From: Candidatus Woesearchaeota archaeon | GTDB taxonomy: Archaea; Nanobdellota; Nanobdellia; Woesearchaeales; GW2011-AR4 | Assembly: GCA_016185755.1 (NCBI GenBank) | Contig: JACPMX010000004.1 | Span: 111,104 to 175,103 of the forward strand | Length of the DNA: 64,000 nt | Direction of reading: 5' to 3' | Shown: positions 51,689 through 60,826 of the stretch, in pieces | How positions within the stretch are numbered: position 1 is the stretch's first letter | Layout of the letters: each line of letters starts with the position of its first letter | Translations under genes and position numbers: made by a program | The notes under the pieces: generated by a model | Database searches by the model: none | What the model was told of the DNA's origin: nothing | The model's input: only the letters and a program-made list of their open reading frames with translations

Positions 51689-52789
51689 ATGTTCAATCTA
51701 AAAAACCTGTTCAGGAAAAAGTCTGATGCGCCCAAGCCAGAGCGGAGAATAGAGTTCTTCAAGAAAAAATACAGGAAAGCCCAGCAGAAAAAGATAACAT
51801 CTGAAGAAAGGAAGCAGAGGCTCAAGGACTACCTTGAAAGGGCGGGAGTCGAGGTAAATCCGCAAAAGCTTTTCAAGCTGTTTTTCAACATAGCTGTTTT
51901 GATAAATCTTGTCTTATCAGCCTGGCTGGTTTACCATTTTTCCACAGCCTATGGCATATCTTGGGGCACCATATTTGCCTCTTTCTTCGTGCTCTGGATC
52001 CTCATTTTCCTGCTCCTGATATTTGCTATGTGGATAATGTTCTACATCGCCGTCGACCTTAAGATATTCAGGCGAAAGGTCGACATAGAGGAAGTCTTGC
52101 CGGATTTCCTGCAATTGACCGCTTCCAACATCAACGCAGGCATGACCATAGACAGGGCCTTGTGGTTCGCTGTAAGGCCGAGATTTGGCGTTTTGGCAAA
52201 GGAAATAGAGATGATAGCCAAGGAGACCATGAGCGGGGTTGACCTGAAGCTTGCCTTAGAAAGATTTGCAGCAAGATACGACTCCACTATTCTAAAAAGG
52301 TCAGTAAGCATGATAAATGAGGGAGTTGAGGCTGGAGGGGAGATTGGAGAGCTGCTCAACAGGATTGCAATCAACATCCAGGAGCAGAGAGCAATGCTCA
52401 AGGAGATGTCTGCCAATGTAACGACTTATGTCATATTCATAACCTTTGCGACTGTAGTTGCAGCCCCATTCCTGTTTGCATTGTCCGGAGTTTTGATAGA
52501 GGTGGTGCAGAACCTTGGCTCTGCGCTTGGAGGCTCCTCCACCGGAGCTTCAACTGCAGGCATCGCATTAAGCTTTTCCGGAACTGGAGTAACCCAGTCA
52601 GACTTCAGGATTTTTGCAGTTGTGTCATTGGTTTTGACATCATTGTTCTCTGCCATGATGATCTCAACCATAAAAAGGGGCAACATAAAGTCAGGAGTCA
52701 AGTACATCCCTATTTTCATATCAATATCGCTGGTACTTTACTTTGTGGGGCAGGGAGTTGCATCAAAGCTTCTGGGGCTGTTTTTCTGA
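51689..52789 (+). CDS. GspF/TadC-type pilus membrane protein 2
   Basis: Second GspF-family platform protein, 366 residues: basic cytosolic N-terminus, hydrophobic helices about residues 65-85 and 95-125, the GspF domain (EEVLPDFLQLTASNINAGMTIDRALWFAVRPRFGVLAKEIEMI...AARYDSTILKRSVSMINEGVEAGGEIGELLNRIA), and three or four C-terminal helices. Starts one base after the preceding stop, so the two are cotranslated and probably form a heteromer with the ATPase. Confidence 0.87.
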   Translation: MFNLKNLFRKKSDAPKPERRIEFFKKKYRKAQQKKITSEERKQRLKDYLERAGVEVNPQKLFKLFFNIAVLINLVLSAWLVYHFSTAYGISWGTIFASFFVLWILIFLLLIFAMWIMFYIAVDLKIFRRKVDIEEVLPDFLQLTASNINAGMTIDRALWFAVRPRFGVLAKEIEMIAKETMSGVDLKLALERFAARYDSTILKRSVSMINEGVEAGGEIGELLNRIAINIQEQRAMLKEMSANVTTYVIFITFATVVAAPFLFALSGVLIEVVQNLGSALGGSSTGASTAGIALSFSGTGVTQSDFRIFAVVSLVLTSLFSAMMISTIKRGNIKSGVKYIPIFISISLVLYFVGQGVASKLLGLFF

Positions 52790-52860
52790 ATTATGGCAAA
52801 ATTCTAAAGTTTGCCTCTTGTCTGCACATGGGGATTTAAACATCGAAAATTCAGGAATTT

Positions 52861-52914
52861 TTCCGGATTTAAATCTCCGGAAGGTGTCTATGCATTTCGA
52901 CAGATTTAAATATT
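52861..52914 (+). promoter_or_regulatory. pilin promoter region with inverted repeat around a TATA-like box
   Basis: TTCCGG and CCGGAA (52861-52882) flank ATTTAAATCT, so an inverted repeat encloses one TATA-like box. A second TATA-like GATTTAAATATT is at about 52903-52914, about 54-65 bases before the pilin ATG. The repeat could be an operator that closes the upstream promoter or a terminator hairpin for the preceding operon. Confidence 0.4.
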
Positions 52915-52967
52915 AGTTATTTAATTAGTGATAAAAAGAAAATGATTTGTAAAATGAGGTGGAGTTA

Positions 52968-53420
52968 ATGGATATTTCTATTCCCAATAATAAAAAAGCC
53001 CAGGCAGCGATGGAATTTTTGATGACCTATGGCTGGGCCATACTGGTTGTTCTTGCCGCTATCGCAGCCCTTGCCTATTTCGGCGTCTTGAGCCCTGAGA
53101 AATTTCTGGGCGAAAAGTGCATACTTGAGCCGGGCTTGGCATGCGTCAGCCACAAGGTTGAGCCTGCAAAGGTCACCATAGTGCTTGGCCAGAACAAGGG
53201 CAGGACAATAATTGTCAACAGCATAACTGTGGGAAGCTGCAGCGGCACCTTTACCGAGACAATGCTCAGCGGCACAGACCACACTTTCGTGATAGGCGGA
53301 AGCTGCAGCAACGGGCTTCAAAAGGAAAGCTTCAAGGGCGACATCACAATAGGGTATACTGAAAAGGAGACAAACCTTACAAAAACAGCCTTTGGCAACC
53401 TTAACACAAAAATCGAATAA
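52968..53420 (+). CDS. type IV pilin-like protein 1
   Basis: A 150-residue pilin. Basic leader ending NNKKAQAAMEF then a long hydrophobic helix LMTYGWAILVVLAAIAALAYFGVLSP; cleavage is expected before the helix by a class III-type peptidase. The C-terminal beta part has four Cys in CILEPGLAC and GSCSG...GGSCSNG that can form disulfides. GAGGTGG stands five bases before the ATG at 52968, which is preferred over a GTG inside the Shine-Dalgarno site. Its N-terminal 45 residues match the next gene closely. Confidence 0.85.
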   Translation: MDISIPNNKKAQAAMEFLMTYGWAILVVLAAIAALAYFGVLSPEKFLGEKCILEPGLACVSHKVEPAKVTIVLGQNKGRTIIVNSITVGSCSGTFTETMLSGTDHTFVIGGSCSNGLQKESFKGDITIGYTEKETNLTKTAFGNLNTKIE

Positions 53421-53449
53421 TCATTTAAAATATGAGGTGAATATCAATG

Positions 53450-53887
53450 ATGAACAAAAAATCACAAGCAGCATTGGAGTTTTTGATGACCTATGGCTGG
53501 GCCATACTGGTTGTTCTCGTAGCTGTAGGCGCCCTTGCCTATTTCGGCGTCTTGAGCCCTGACAAGTTTTTGCCTGCAAAATGCACACTGCAGGCTGGGA
53601 TAGGGTGCATTGATCATAAGGCAACTGGCACAGCGCTTAATGTAGTCCTGCGAAATTCACTGGGTTATGACTTGACAATTACAGATTTAAAGGCAGCCCA
53701 GTGTACTGCACAAACCGGATTGTCAGCAGCTTTCCCGAATGGCCAGACATATACTGCAAATATGGTATGTGTGAATACCGTTTCTACAAAGTATAATGGC
53801 CAGTTCAATGTAACTTACACTACCCCATCTGATGCTGGCGGCCTGTCGCATGTAAATATTGGCCAGATAACAACAAGGGTAGAGTAA
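53450..53887 (+). CDS. type IV pilin-like protein 2
   Basis: A 145-residue pilin paralogous to the preceding one: KKSQAALEFLMTYGWAILVVLVAVGALAYFGVLSPDKFL is nearly the same as in pilin 1, with a different beta domain. Class III-type leader with the QAALEF form of the motif. GAGGTGA precedes the start; two ATGs (53447 and 53450) are possible. A T-rich tract (53898-53918) follows as a probable terminator. Confidence 0.85.
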   Translation: MNKKSQAALEFLMTYGWAILVVLVAVGALAYFGVLSPDKFLPAKCTLQAGIGCIDHKATGTALNVVLRNSLGYDLTITDLKAAQCTAQTGLSAAFPNGQTYTANMVCVNTVSTKYNGQFNVTYTTPSDAGGLSHVNIGQITTRVE

Positions 53888-53897
53888 ATAATTATTA

Positions 53898-53918
53898 TTT
53901 CTTTTTTTGTTTTATTTT
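53898..53918 (+). terminator. T-rich terminator after the pilin operon
   Basis: Oligo-T runs just after the pilin stop, as in archaeal intrinsic terminators. No other plus-strand gene follows until 58772. Confidence 0.4.
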
Positions 53919-54345
53919 AATTGGTAAATCCAGGTAAATATAGGTTCAGCAATACCGCCTATGGTGTTTTAAGCTACTGTAAGGGCTTACTTTTCTTCCA
54001 ATGGTAAGGCAGAAACCAACCTTTGAATAAAAGCACTATAGCAAGCAGACCATGCATCAATTAGTTGCAGGGGCACCCGTTAGCCTTTAGGAGAGTGCTT
54101 GGGTCGCTATAGGTTTTGAAGTAGTTTTTAATAATGGTCAATTAGATTTTTGGTGAAGCAACTTAATCAACATTAGCAAATTTTAAATTTAAAAAACATG
54201 TAAAGAACGACCAATTGAAAATCATAGATTTTCAAATTCCCAAAAATGCACAGCATTTTTTAGGATCTAAATATATTCTGGATAGTAACCTGTTGTATAC
54301 TACAAGATGATTGATAAAAACTTAAAATAAAAAGAAACCCAAGGC
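53919..54345. other. 427-base intergenic region with RNA-like pairing
   Basis: No ORF of note. Two long-range complementary pairs are nested: CTATAGC (54036-54042) with GCTATAG (54106-54112), and AAGCA (54043-54047) with TGCTT (54096-54100); upstream, CTTAC and GTAAG flank about 13 bases near 53990-54010. This could be a small RNA; no known family is recognised. The rest is AT-rich. Confidence 0.35.
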
Positions 54346-57300
54346 TTACTCAGCCTTCTTCTTCTGCCACATGAAGTAGCCAACGCCTGCAGCAACTACT
54401 ATCACCACAACCACTATCCATGCTATTGCAGTTGTGCTTAAGCCTTTCTTCTCCATTGCTGCTTCTCCAGCTGGCTTCTCTCCTGCTGCTGTTGGAGTCT
54501 CTCCAGGCACTGTAGGAGCCTCTGCTGCCGGAGCTCCTTCAGCTGGCTGTTCGGCTGCAGCTGGGGCTGCTTCCTTGTTTCCAATGGCGAATGTGCTGAA
54601 TCCCGGCGTTGTGGCTGAATACATGACATTGTTTGCGTCAGTGCCTGCCTTTGAAGTTGGCAGTGCATTCCACTTGCTGTCGCTGTACCTGTACAGCACA
54701 ACATCGTCTTCTGAAACTGAGTTTGTAGATAGCCACGACTTCGGCACTTTGAAGCTGATTGTTATCTTTGAGGCGTCTGAATCAGCAATATTGCTCTTTG
54801 TCAGCTGCAGGTATTGGTAGACTTTGCCGGCTGCTGCGCTTGATATCGGGTTTGTTGTTAAGCTTGCAACCTTCACTTCTGCGCTTGTGACTGCGTTCTT
54901 GACATCAACCACAACTCCTGTCACAGCTATATTGGCATTGTTTATTGTTAAAACAGCACTTGCACCTGCATCTAAGCTGTCCCATTTCTTTGATGTTGAT
55001 GCTGCCTCTGTGCTTGCCACTGCTGCTCCTCCGCCTCCGCTGCTGCCGCTGCTGCTGCTGCTTGTTGATGTTGATGATGCTGCTGCGGCTGCGCTTGTTG
55101 TTAAAGACAATGAAGTTGCATTTATAAGGCAGTTTCCATTAAAGTCACAGATGGTTACATTGAAATGGTATGTCGTGCTTGCTGTCAGGCCACTAATCGT
55201 TACAGTCTGTGATGTAGCAAAGTCCACTTCATTTCCTGAAATTGTGCTGCCATTGGCAATTCTTACTGTAGCATTAACAGTTTCGTTTGCGCTTACGGTT
55301 ACTGTGGCACTTGTGGTGCTTGGGCTTGAAGTTATTGAGCCACTTGTTCCTGGTGAGGTGCTGTCTGTAACTGTGAAATTCCAGAAATATGTATTAATAT
55401 TCCCGGATGAGTCAGTAACATTGAATGTTATGTTGTAATAAGGAGCTATCCCAAGATTTGCGAAATTTGTGACTGTACCTATGCAGACATTTCCTGTCTT
55501 GGTCATTGTTACATTTGTACCAGTGCTGTTTACAGAATATACGCAGGACACTGTATCAGACGATACAGTTATGTTTGGTATGAATGATCCTACTGTCTGG
55601 TTGTTTGAGGGGTATGTCACATTGACCCAAGGTTTAGTTGTGTCATTGCCGATTCCTACGCCTGAGAAGTGAGGCACAAACACTTTTGTCCTTCCGCCAG
55701 TTGAGTAGTTCCAGCATGGGGTGGTTGATGTCTTTATAAATGCTGATGTGCATTGGGTTACATTTGTTCTATCAGTACTTTCAGTTAATTTGCTGGAGTT
55801 GGGGAAATACCATATCTGCTGCGCTGTGGGCGTGCTGCCTGATATGTTGAATGGCAATTCCACTATTCCAAAATATTCATTTGAATTTGATATGAACTCC
55901 TCGAAGCTTGCATTGACTAAAACAAAAGGAGTGAATAGCGTTGCGCTGAAATTCTGCTCCACCTGCGTATTAAATTTAGTATTGTTGATAAGCACAGAGA
56001 AGTTTATCTTGTCCCAGTTAGCTTTGGAGCCATTCAATTCTGTTATTGTCATATTAGCTCCGTTGCTTTGTGAATTATTTAGGTGCAATACTATCTCAAA
56101 AGTGCTGCCTGAGTCCAATTCAGTATAGTTTTCCCTGAAATTTCCATCTGGATCCTTTAACCTGAAGCTCAAATTAATTGTGAGGTCGGCAATTATATTG
56201 TTATCTAAATATTCCTTGATGCTCTGATTTATTTCAAAAGGCCTTATCGGGCCTACAGCAGTGAATGTTATTGTGCTGCTGTTGACTGCATTGCCAAGCG
56301 TGTCATTGGCAGTAAACTTGATTGTGTGCGTTCCAGGGGTAAAGTTAAGGTAGAATACATTAGTTGTGTTTGTAGCAGAATTGCCTATGCCTGCGCTTAA
56401 GTTCAGGCTCCTGAAAATTTCCTGCCCATCTATGTAATACCCAAATCCACCTATCTTCTGGATGCTGTCCTTTGCAGACAGGTTGATTGTTATATTGTTG
56501 GAGCCGCTGAACCCGTTTGTTGGAGCATTTACAGACAATGTAGGCCCTAGATTATCAACAAAGAATGTCCAGGTCTCTGTCTTTTCATTTCCTGCGTCAT
56601 CAGCCACAGTTAGTGTAACTGTCCTGTTTGCTGGCGTGCTTATCATGCTTGAGTCTGGGCATCTTGAGAGGTTAAACGGATATATATATGTCAGGTTTGC
56701 TGCTGTGAAGCTAGCAGCTGCACTTGAAATTACTATCGTAGTTGAATTGCAGCTTGACGACCATGTAAAGTTCCTCATCTTAGATGTTTGGCCACCTACA
56801 GCAGTAAAGTTAATTCCAATAGTTGAGGTTACATTTGAGTTGTTAACTGCTGAAAGGCCATTCTGCAGGTTGCTCAAGGTTATTGTCGGAACAGCTCCTG
56901 ATTCTATTGTAAAGTTATTGAAGACCACTACCATATTGTTCCACTTGTCTATGGCGGTTACTTCTACAAAGTGAGTTCCGTTGCTCAATGGGCAGGTTGC
57001 TGTTGATGAGATTGTAAAGGATCCATTTCTCCATCCCCTTCCACCATCTCCTGTCTCTACATTATCATCTCCTGTCGCCGTGTCTGTGTAAAATGCGGAT
57101 TTAGTGCAACCGTCTCCTATGCCTGTTCCCGAAGGCAAAGTCTTGTCAACGCTTACATTAATGCTTATCAATCCGCTGTTGTCTATAACAGACCAGCTTA
57201 TAAGAGGTGTTGTATCGGTTATGTTTGTGCCGTTCACCGCAACGCTTCCATTAATAACAATTGTAGGCACTGTAGTATCATTAATCTGTATTGTAAAGTT

Positions 57301-58527
57301 CTTGGTTGTCAAAACATCAGTTACATTGCTGTTTCCAAGGGTGTCGTTTGCAATAATCCTGAAGCTTACGTTCTTGCCTTCAAATACGCTGTGGCCAAGA
57401 GGTATAGGGAATGAGAAATTTACCATGCTTCCGTTATTAAATGCCAAATATGCTGCCGGTGAATTGTTCAAAGTCTGCCATGAAGATGCTGAAATATTAT
57501 AGAACTGCAGCCTTCCCTGCAATGGCCTTGTCAGGTTATCGCTCAAGTTTGCCACTCCATATATAGTCATGCCCTGGTCCAAGCTAAGCACATTTCCATT
57601 GCCATCTACCCCAAGCTGTGTTGCTGTCACATTGTCTCCAACAGCTCCAGCCCGTGTAATAATATTGAATGAGGAAGCGTTGGTAAAATTGACATAGCCT
57701 GCAAATGTAGGAGGTATATTGTCAACAGTGAACAAAAATGAGATATTGCTTGTTAATCCTGCCCGGTCAGTAACTGCAACTGTAATATTCTTAGTTCCGT
57801 TGGTCAGTGGGAAGGTACTAACATCCAGAGTGCATTGAACGGACTGCGCACTGTCTATATTGCTCGGGCTGCAGGTCAAACTCCCGTTGCTTAAGTTATA
57901 GCTCTTTAGGACTGAGTCTGCGCCTTCGTTTACATCATAAAGTGTCACGTTCAAAGAAAGGTTGAGATTTCCGGTAGTTGTAAAGTTCATTCCTGTGCCG
58001 TTTACATCAGTGAAATTGACTGTTATGGTTGGAGTTGCATCAGATGTGTTAAAGCCGGCAAAAATGTCAGCAGTCTGAACTATTTGTGGAGCAGATGTAT
58101 CAACAGATATGCTCCTGTTGCTTCCGTTGAAAGTTAAAACCGTTGCCTCGCCGGTTCCGTTCCTGCATCCAATGTCCCATACGAAATAGCTAAGGTCATG
58201 CGCGAATGTGTAGTTCACCCAGCTTGTTGAAGCATTGGTGATATTAGAAGAAACATTATGGGGGTCTATGCGGGTGCCATTAAATTCTATTGCCGACTCC
58301 CACGAGCCGCTAAAGTTTGTCCATAAACTGCAGTTTCCTTTAACTTCTCCAGGTAAATCCCAGGTTGGGGTAAAAGTAAAGTTGATGTTTCTTGTTGAAG
58401 AATTAATGGCCCCGAGGCTCGGCGCATTTATTGAGATATCCAGCGCCATGACCAGAAAAATCATTACCAAAGAGAAAAATATTACAGAAGAAATAAACTT
58501 AATGTTAGTCCTGCCCTCTTTTTTCAT
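54346..58527 (-). CDS. giant S-layer-like protein with PGF-pre-PGF-type C-terminus
   Basis: A 1393-residue surface protein. Signal peptide (about residues 1-30), then many Ig/cadherin-like repeats rich in NxT/S glycosylation sites (FTVDNIPPTFAGYVNFTN and similar), a Ser/Gly linker, and a PGF-pre-PGF-like domain near residues 1176-1305 (WDSLDAGASAVLTINNANIAVTGVVVDV...ITISFKVPKSWL...FSTFAIG). The C-terminus has a Pro/Ala/Glu stretch and transmembrane helix AIAWIVVVVIVVAAGVGYFMW with a basic end. AGGAG precedes the ATG at 58527. A candidate for the main cell-wall protein. Confidence 0.78.
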   Translation of the reverse strand: MKKEGRTNIKFISSVIFFSLVMIFLVMALDISINAPSLGAINSSTRNINFTFTPTWDLPGEVKGNCSLWTNFSGSWESAIEFNGTRIDPHNVSSNITNASTSWVNYTFAHDLSYFVWDIGCRNGTGEATVLTFNGSNRSISVDTSAPQIVQTADIFAGFNTSDATPTITVNFTDVNGTGMNFTTTGNLNLSLNVTLYDVNEGADSVLKSYNLSNGSLTCSPSNIDSAQSVQCTLDVSTFPLTNGTKNITVAVTDRAGLTSNISFLFTVDNIPPTFAGYVNFTNASSFNIITRAGAVGDNVTATQLGVDGNGNVLSLDQGMTIYGVANLSDNLTRPLQGRLQFYNISASSWQTLNNSPAAYLAFNNGSMVNFSFPIPLGHSVFEGKNVSFRIIANDTLGNSNVTDVLTTKNFTIQINDTTVPTIVINGSVAVNGTNITDTTPLISWSVIDNSGLISINVSVDKTLPSGTGIGDGCTKSAFYTDTATGDDNVETGDGGRGWRNGSFTISSTATCPLSNGTHFVEVTAIDKWNNMVVVFNNFTIESGAVPTITLSNLQNGLSAVNNSNVTSTIGINFTAVGGQTSKMRNFTWSSSCNSTTIVISSAAASFTAANLTYIYPFNLSRCPDSSMISTPANRTVTLTVADDAGNEKTETWTFFVDNLGPTLSVNAPTNGFSGSNNITINLSAKDSIQKIGGFGYYIDGQEIFRSLNLSAGIGNSATNTTNVFYLNFTPGTHTIKFTANDTLGNAVNSSTITFTAVGPIRPFEINQSIKEYLDNNIIADLTINLSFRLKDPDGNFRENYTELDSGSTFEIVLHLNNSQSNGANMTITELNGSKANWDKINFSVLINNTKFNTQVEQNFSATLFTPFVLVNASFEEFISNSNEYFGIVELPFNISGSTPTAQQIWYFPNSSKLTESTDRTNVTQCTSAFIKTSTTPCWNYSTGGRTKVFVPHFSGVGIGNDTTKPWVNVTYPSNNQTVGSFIPNITVSSDTVSCVYSVNSTGTNVTMTKTGNVCIGTVTNFANLGIAPYYNITFNVTDSSGNINTYFWNFTVTDSTSPGTSGSITSSPSTTSATVTVSANETVNATVRIANGSTISGNEVDFATSQTVTISGLTASTTYHFNVTICDFNGNCLINATSLSLTTSAAAAASSTSTSSSSSGSSGGGGAAVASTEAASTSKKWDSLDAGASAVLTINNANIAVTGVVVDVKNAVTSAEVKVASLTTNPISSAAAGKVYQYLQLTKSNIADSDASKITISFKVPKSWLSTNSVSEDDVVLYRYSDSKWNALPTSKAGTDANNVMYSATTPGFSTFAIGNKEAAPAAAEQPAEGAPAAEAPTVPGETPTAAGEKPAGEAAMEKKGLSTTAIAWIVVVVIVVAAGVGYFMWQKKKAE

Positions 58528-58771
58528 CAGCACTCCTCTTTATTTAACCAGATATCAAACATTATCGGTTTTATAGCATATATTTAAATCTTTTGATTCT
58601 GGGTATATGATTTTTATACGGATATATGCAAATTTTTCAACTTTGTTGAGCTAAAAATAAAAGATGCATGCCCCCCAAGAAAAACAAAGAAATGAGATTA
58701 TATTTAAACTTTTCGCTGTTTGATGAAATATTTATTTTGCAATGGATATGTTTAATAAGATGATTTAAAAG

Positions 58772-59131
58772 ATGATACAGGCTAAAATGCTAGTTAAAAA
58801 TGCTACAAAGAAGACAGATATAGCTGAAAATGCCCGGCTATGCAGTAGTTTGCTGCAAAAGGCCCTGGGCCTGATGTTCTCGATGAATCGAAATAAGTGC
58901 TTGGTTTTAGAGTTTTGCAACGAAAGAATCATCTCTTTGCACATGTTTTTTGTGTTTTACCCTATTGATGTTTTATTCCTTGACAAAAGCAAGATTGTAG
59001 TGGGCAAAAAAGAAAATTTCATGCCTTTTTCGTTTTGCAGCTCGGGGAAAAAATCAATGTACGCCCTGGAATTGCCGGCCGGAACAATAAAAAAAACAAA
59101 AACCGGGGTCGGCGATAGGATAATTTTCTAA
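58772..59131 (+). CDS. DUF192 family protein
   Basis: A 119-residue protein of the DUF192 family: CSSLLQKALGLMFSMNRNKCLVLEFCNERIISLHMFFVFYPIDVLFLDKSKIVVGKKE, where LGLMF, the IISLHMFFVFYPIDVLFLD block and the later LELPAGTI match family positions. No signal peptide. Function unknown. Three further Cys residues occur. It lies just before tRNA-Trp. The 244 bases between it and the S-layer-like gene show TATA-like boxes and nothing else recognised. Confidence 0.75.
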   Translation: MIQAKMLVKNATKKTDIAENARLCSSLLQKALGLMFSMNRNKCLVLEFCNERIISLHMFFVFYPIDVLFLDKSKIVVGKKENFMPFSFCSSGKKSMYALELPAGTIKKTKTGVGDRIIF

Positions 59132-59173
59132 AACAATAATCTTTATATAACGCTAAAATTTCTTTTATCTGTC

Positions 59174-59311
59174 GGGGACGTAGTATAAAGGAGCAATCCG
59201 TACAGCCTGGCTAGTATAGGCGGCTCCAGTCATTTGGAGCGACGAGGATTCGTCCGATGAATTAAAAATGGGCTATACCGTCTGGTCGGCGTTCAAATCG
59301 CCGCGTCCCCA
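59174..59311 (+). tRNA. tRNA-Trp (CCA) with two introns
   Basis: Acceptor GGGGACG pairs with CGTCCCC, discriminator A at 59311; T-arm CGGCG-TTCAAAT-CGCCG; anticodon stem GGCGG/CCGTC (one G-T) enclosing CTCCAG, anticodon CCA. An insert of about 47 nt follows position 37 and contains the hairpin GACGA-GGAT-TCGTC, the usual archaeal tRNA-Trp intron site. The D-loop carries a further insert of about 17 nt with GGA-GCAA-TCC and flanking GTAT/GTAC; removing it restores AGCCTGGCTAG. Mature length about 74 nt. Confidence 0.85.
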
Positions 59312-59314
59312 CTC

Positions 59315-60823
59315 TTACTTTCTTTTCTTCAGATTCTTCAATAATCTAAACAAAGGCCTGTAGAACTCTATCAAAAAGATGATGAAAGCTGAAATCAAAA
59401 TTCCTGCAATAAGGTAAGCATAATTGCCCTTGGCAAATTCCTTTGAAACAGGAAAATCAAACTGATAGACTGAAAAAAGCAGGCCGCTTAATGCAGTCAA
59501 TAACATAAGGAAAATCCTTATCCTGCTATATTTTTTAATGTCATTTGTTTTGGGCTCTGCTTTGTCAGTTGGCTGCAGTTCCTTAAGCTTTCTTTTGAGC
59601 TCGCGCGCTTTTCTTGCTTCTTTGAGGGCATTGAGCCTCGACCGTTTTATCTTGTAATTCCTGTACGATGTTTTTATTGAGCTTGATATTTTTCTGCTGA
59701 AAACAAGCAGTACTGCTGTAGCAAGCAGGGCAGCATAGATATAATATCTGTAAAAATCAAAAAAAGATTTCAGGCCTTTCAGAAGCCTTCCACGGCTGAG
59801 CGCAATTTCCATGCCCTTTGAGTAGGTGTTATCATTTTGCCTTGCATGCAGTTTTATTGCGTATGTCCCTTCATTGACATTAGCGCCCGGGTTTATATTC
59901 AGGTTGACATTTCCAAGCTCTCCCGGGTTTAAAGCAATCTTTGCCGGCTCCGCTGATATCCACTCAGGAGCCTCTAAGCTGATGCCGTATTCTGCCTGTT
60001 TTATGCCGCTGTTAACTATCTTTACAGGCACGTATTCATGCGAGTAATGATTGGGTATTTTCGTCATGGCCAGTATGTCTGCCTTGTAGCAGTCGTATTT
60101 CGGCACAGCTTCTATTGGCATCTTTTCTTCAGCATTCACCCAAGGAGCGTTTTTTGCAGTTGCGCTTACAGCAACATTAAAAATTCCCTTTGCGTTTGGT
60201 GGAATGTCTGCACTTAGCCGGAATTCCCGCATGCTTTTTGGGTCAACAGAAAACTCATTACTATCCAGGCTTATCCAGTTGGGCCCGCTGGCTTTGAGCT
60301 CGGCATCAATTGCCTGCCGGCCGTCATTTATAATCTGGCCCCTGTATTGCTTTTTGGCTCCGCCGCAGGTTTTTTCGTCTTCAGCTTCAAGCTTTAATTC
60401 CAATGAATAGCATTTTTCAACGCTTACATCAAGGCCCAGGTCTTTCCTGCTGCCCCCTGAAGCTGCGCTGGCTGTTATGATGTAATGCCCCTCGGAATCT
60501 TTCGAAGGGCTTAATTCCAGGAGCACTATCCCATTCTGCCCTTGAGGCAGTGAAAATTCCTGCACATTAAGCCTGATCCAGTTTGTGCCGAAAGCGTTCA
60601 TGGAATACCTGCTCTGCGCGCCTCTGTTCACGACAAGAACAGGTATATTCTTCTTTTCATTCTCGCAGATATTATAAGTCCCGTTGTAGAATTCAAAATC
60701 AATCTTTTCCTCTTGCTTGAAATCATGGGGCTTGCCGGAATAGATGGAGTAATCCTGCGCATAAGCGGAGCTAGCGAAAATCAGTAACGCAATAAAAGCC
60801 ATCAATCCTTTTTTAATGTGCAT
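59315..60823 (-). CDS. secreted multi-domain protein with NEW3-like beta repeats
   Basis: A 502-residue protein with signal peptide (residues 1-22, ending AYA), three beta-sandwich repeats of the NEW3/alpha-galactosidase-associated type (NIPVLVVNRGAQSRYSM..., YRGQIINDGRQAIDAEL..., VPVKIVNSGIKQAEYGISLEAPEWISAEP), a transmembrane helix near residues 355-375, a basic coiled stretch, and two more helices at the C-terminus. Four bases separate its stop from the end of tRNA-Trp (convergent). Shares an operon with the gene at 60827. Confidence 0.68.
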   Translation of the reverse strand: MHIKKGLMAFIALLIFASSAYAQDYSIYSGKPHDFKQEEKIDFEFYNGTYNICENEKKNIPVLVVNRGAQSRYSMNAFGTNWIRLNVQEFSLPQGQNGIVLLELSPSKDSEGHYIITASAASGGSRKDLGLDVSVEKCYSLELKLEAEDEKTCGGAKKQYRGQIINDGRQAIDAELKASGPNWISLDSNEFSVDPKSMREFRLSADIPPNAKGIFNVAVSATAKNAPWVNAEEKMPIEAVPKYDCYKADILAMTKIPNHYSHEYVPVKIVNSGIKQAEYGISLEAPEWISAEPAKIALNPGELGNVNLNINPGANVNEGTYAIKLHARQNDNTYSKGMEIALSRGRLLKGLKSFFDFYRYYIYAALLATAVLLVFSRKISSSIKTSYRNYKIKRSRLNALKEARKARELKRKLKELQPTDKAEPKTNDIKKYSRIRIFLMLLTALSGLLFSVYQFDFPVSKEFAKGNYAYLIAGILISAFIIFLIEFYRPLFRLLKNLKKRK

Positions 60824-60826
60824 TGA

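Noticed and set aside
55020..55075. Run of GCTGCTGCT-like triplets as a microsatellite
   Set aside because: It encodes the Ser/Gly/Ala linker of the surface protein, so the repetition follows from coding.
54434..55438. Long plus-strand ORFs opposite the giant surface protein
   Set aside because: They are antisense shadows of Ala/Val/Thr/Ser-rich coding sequence, with no start signals; the minus-strand gene has signal peptide, domains and anchor.
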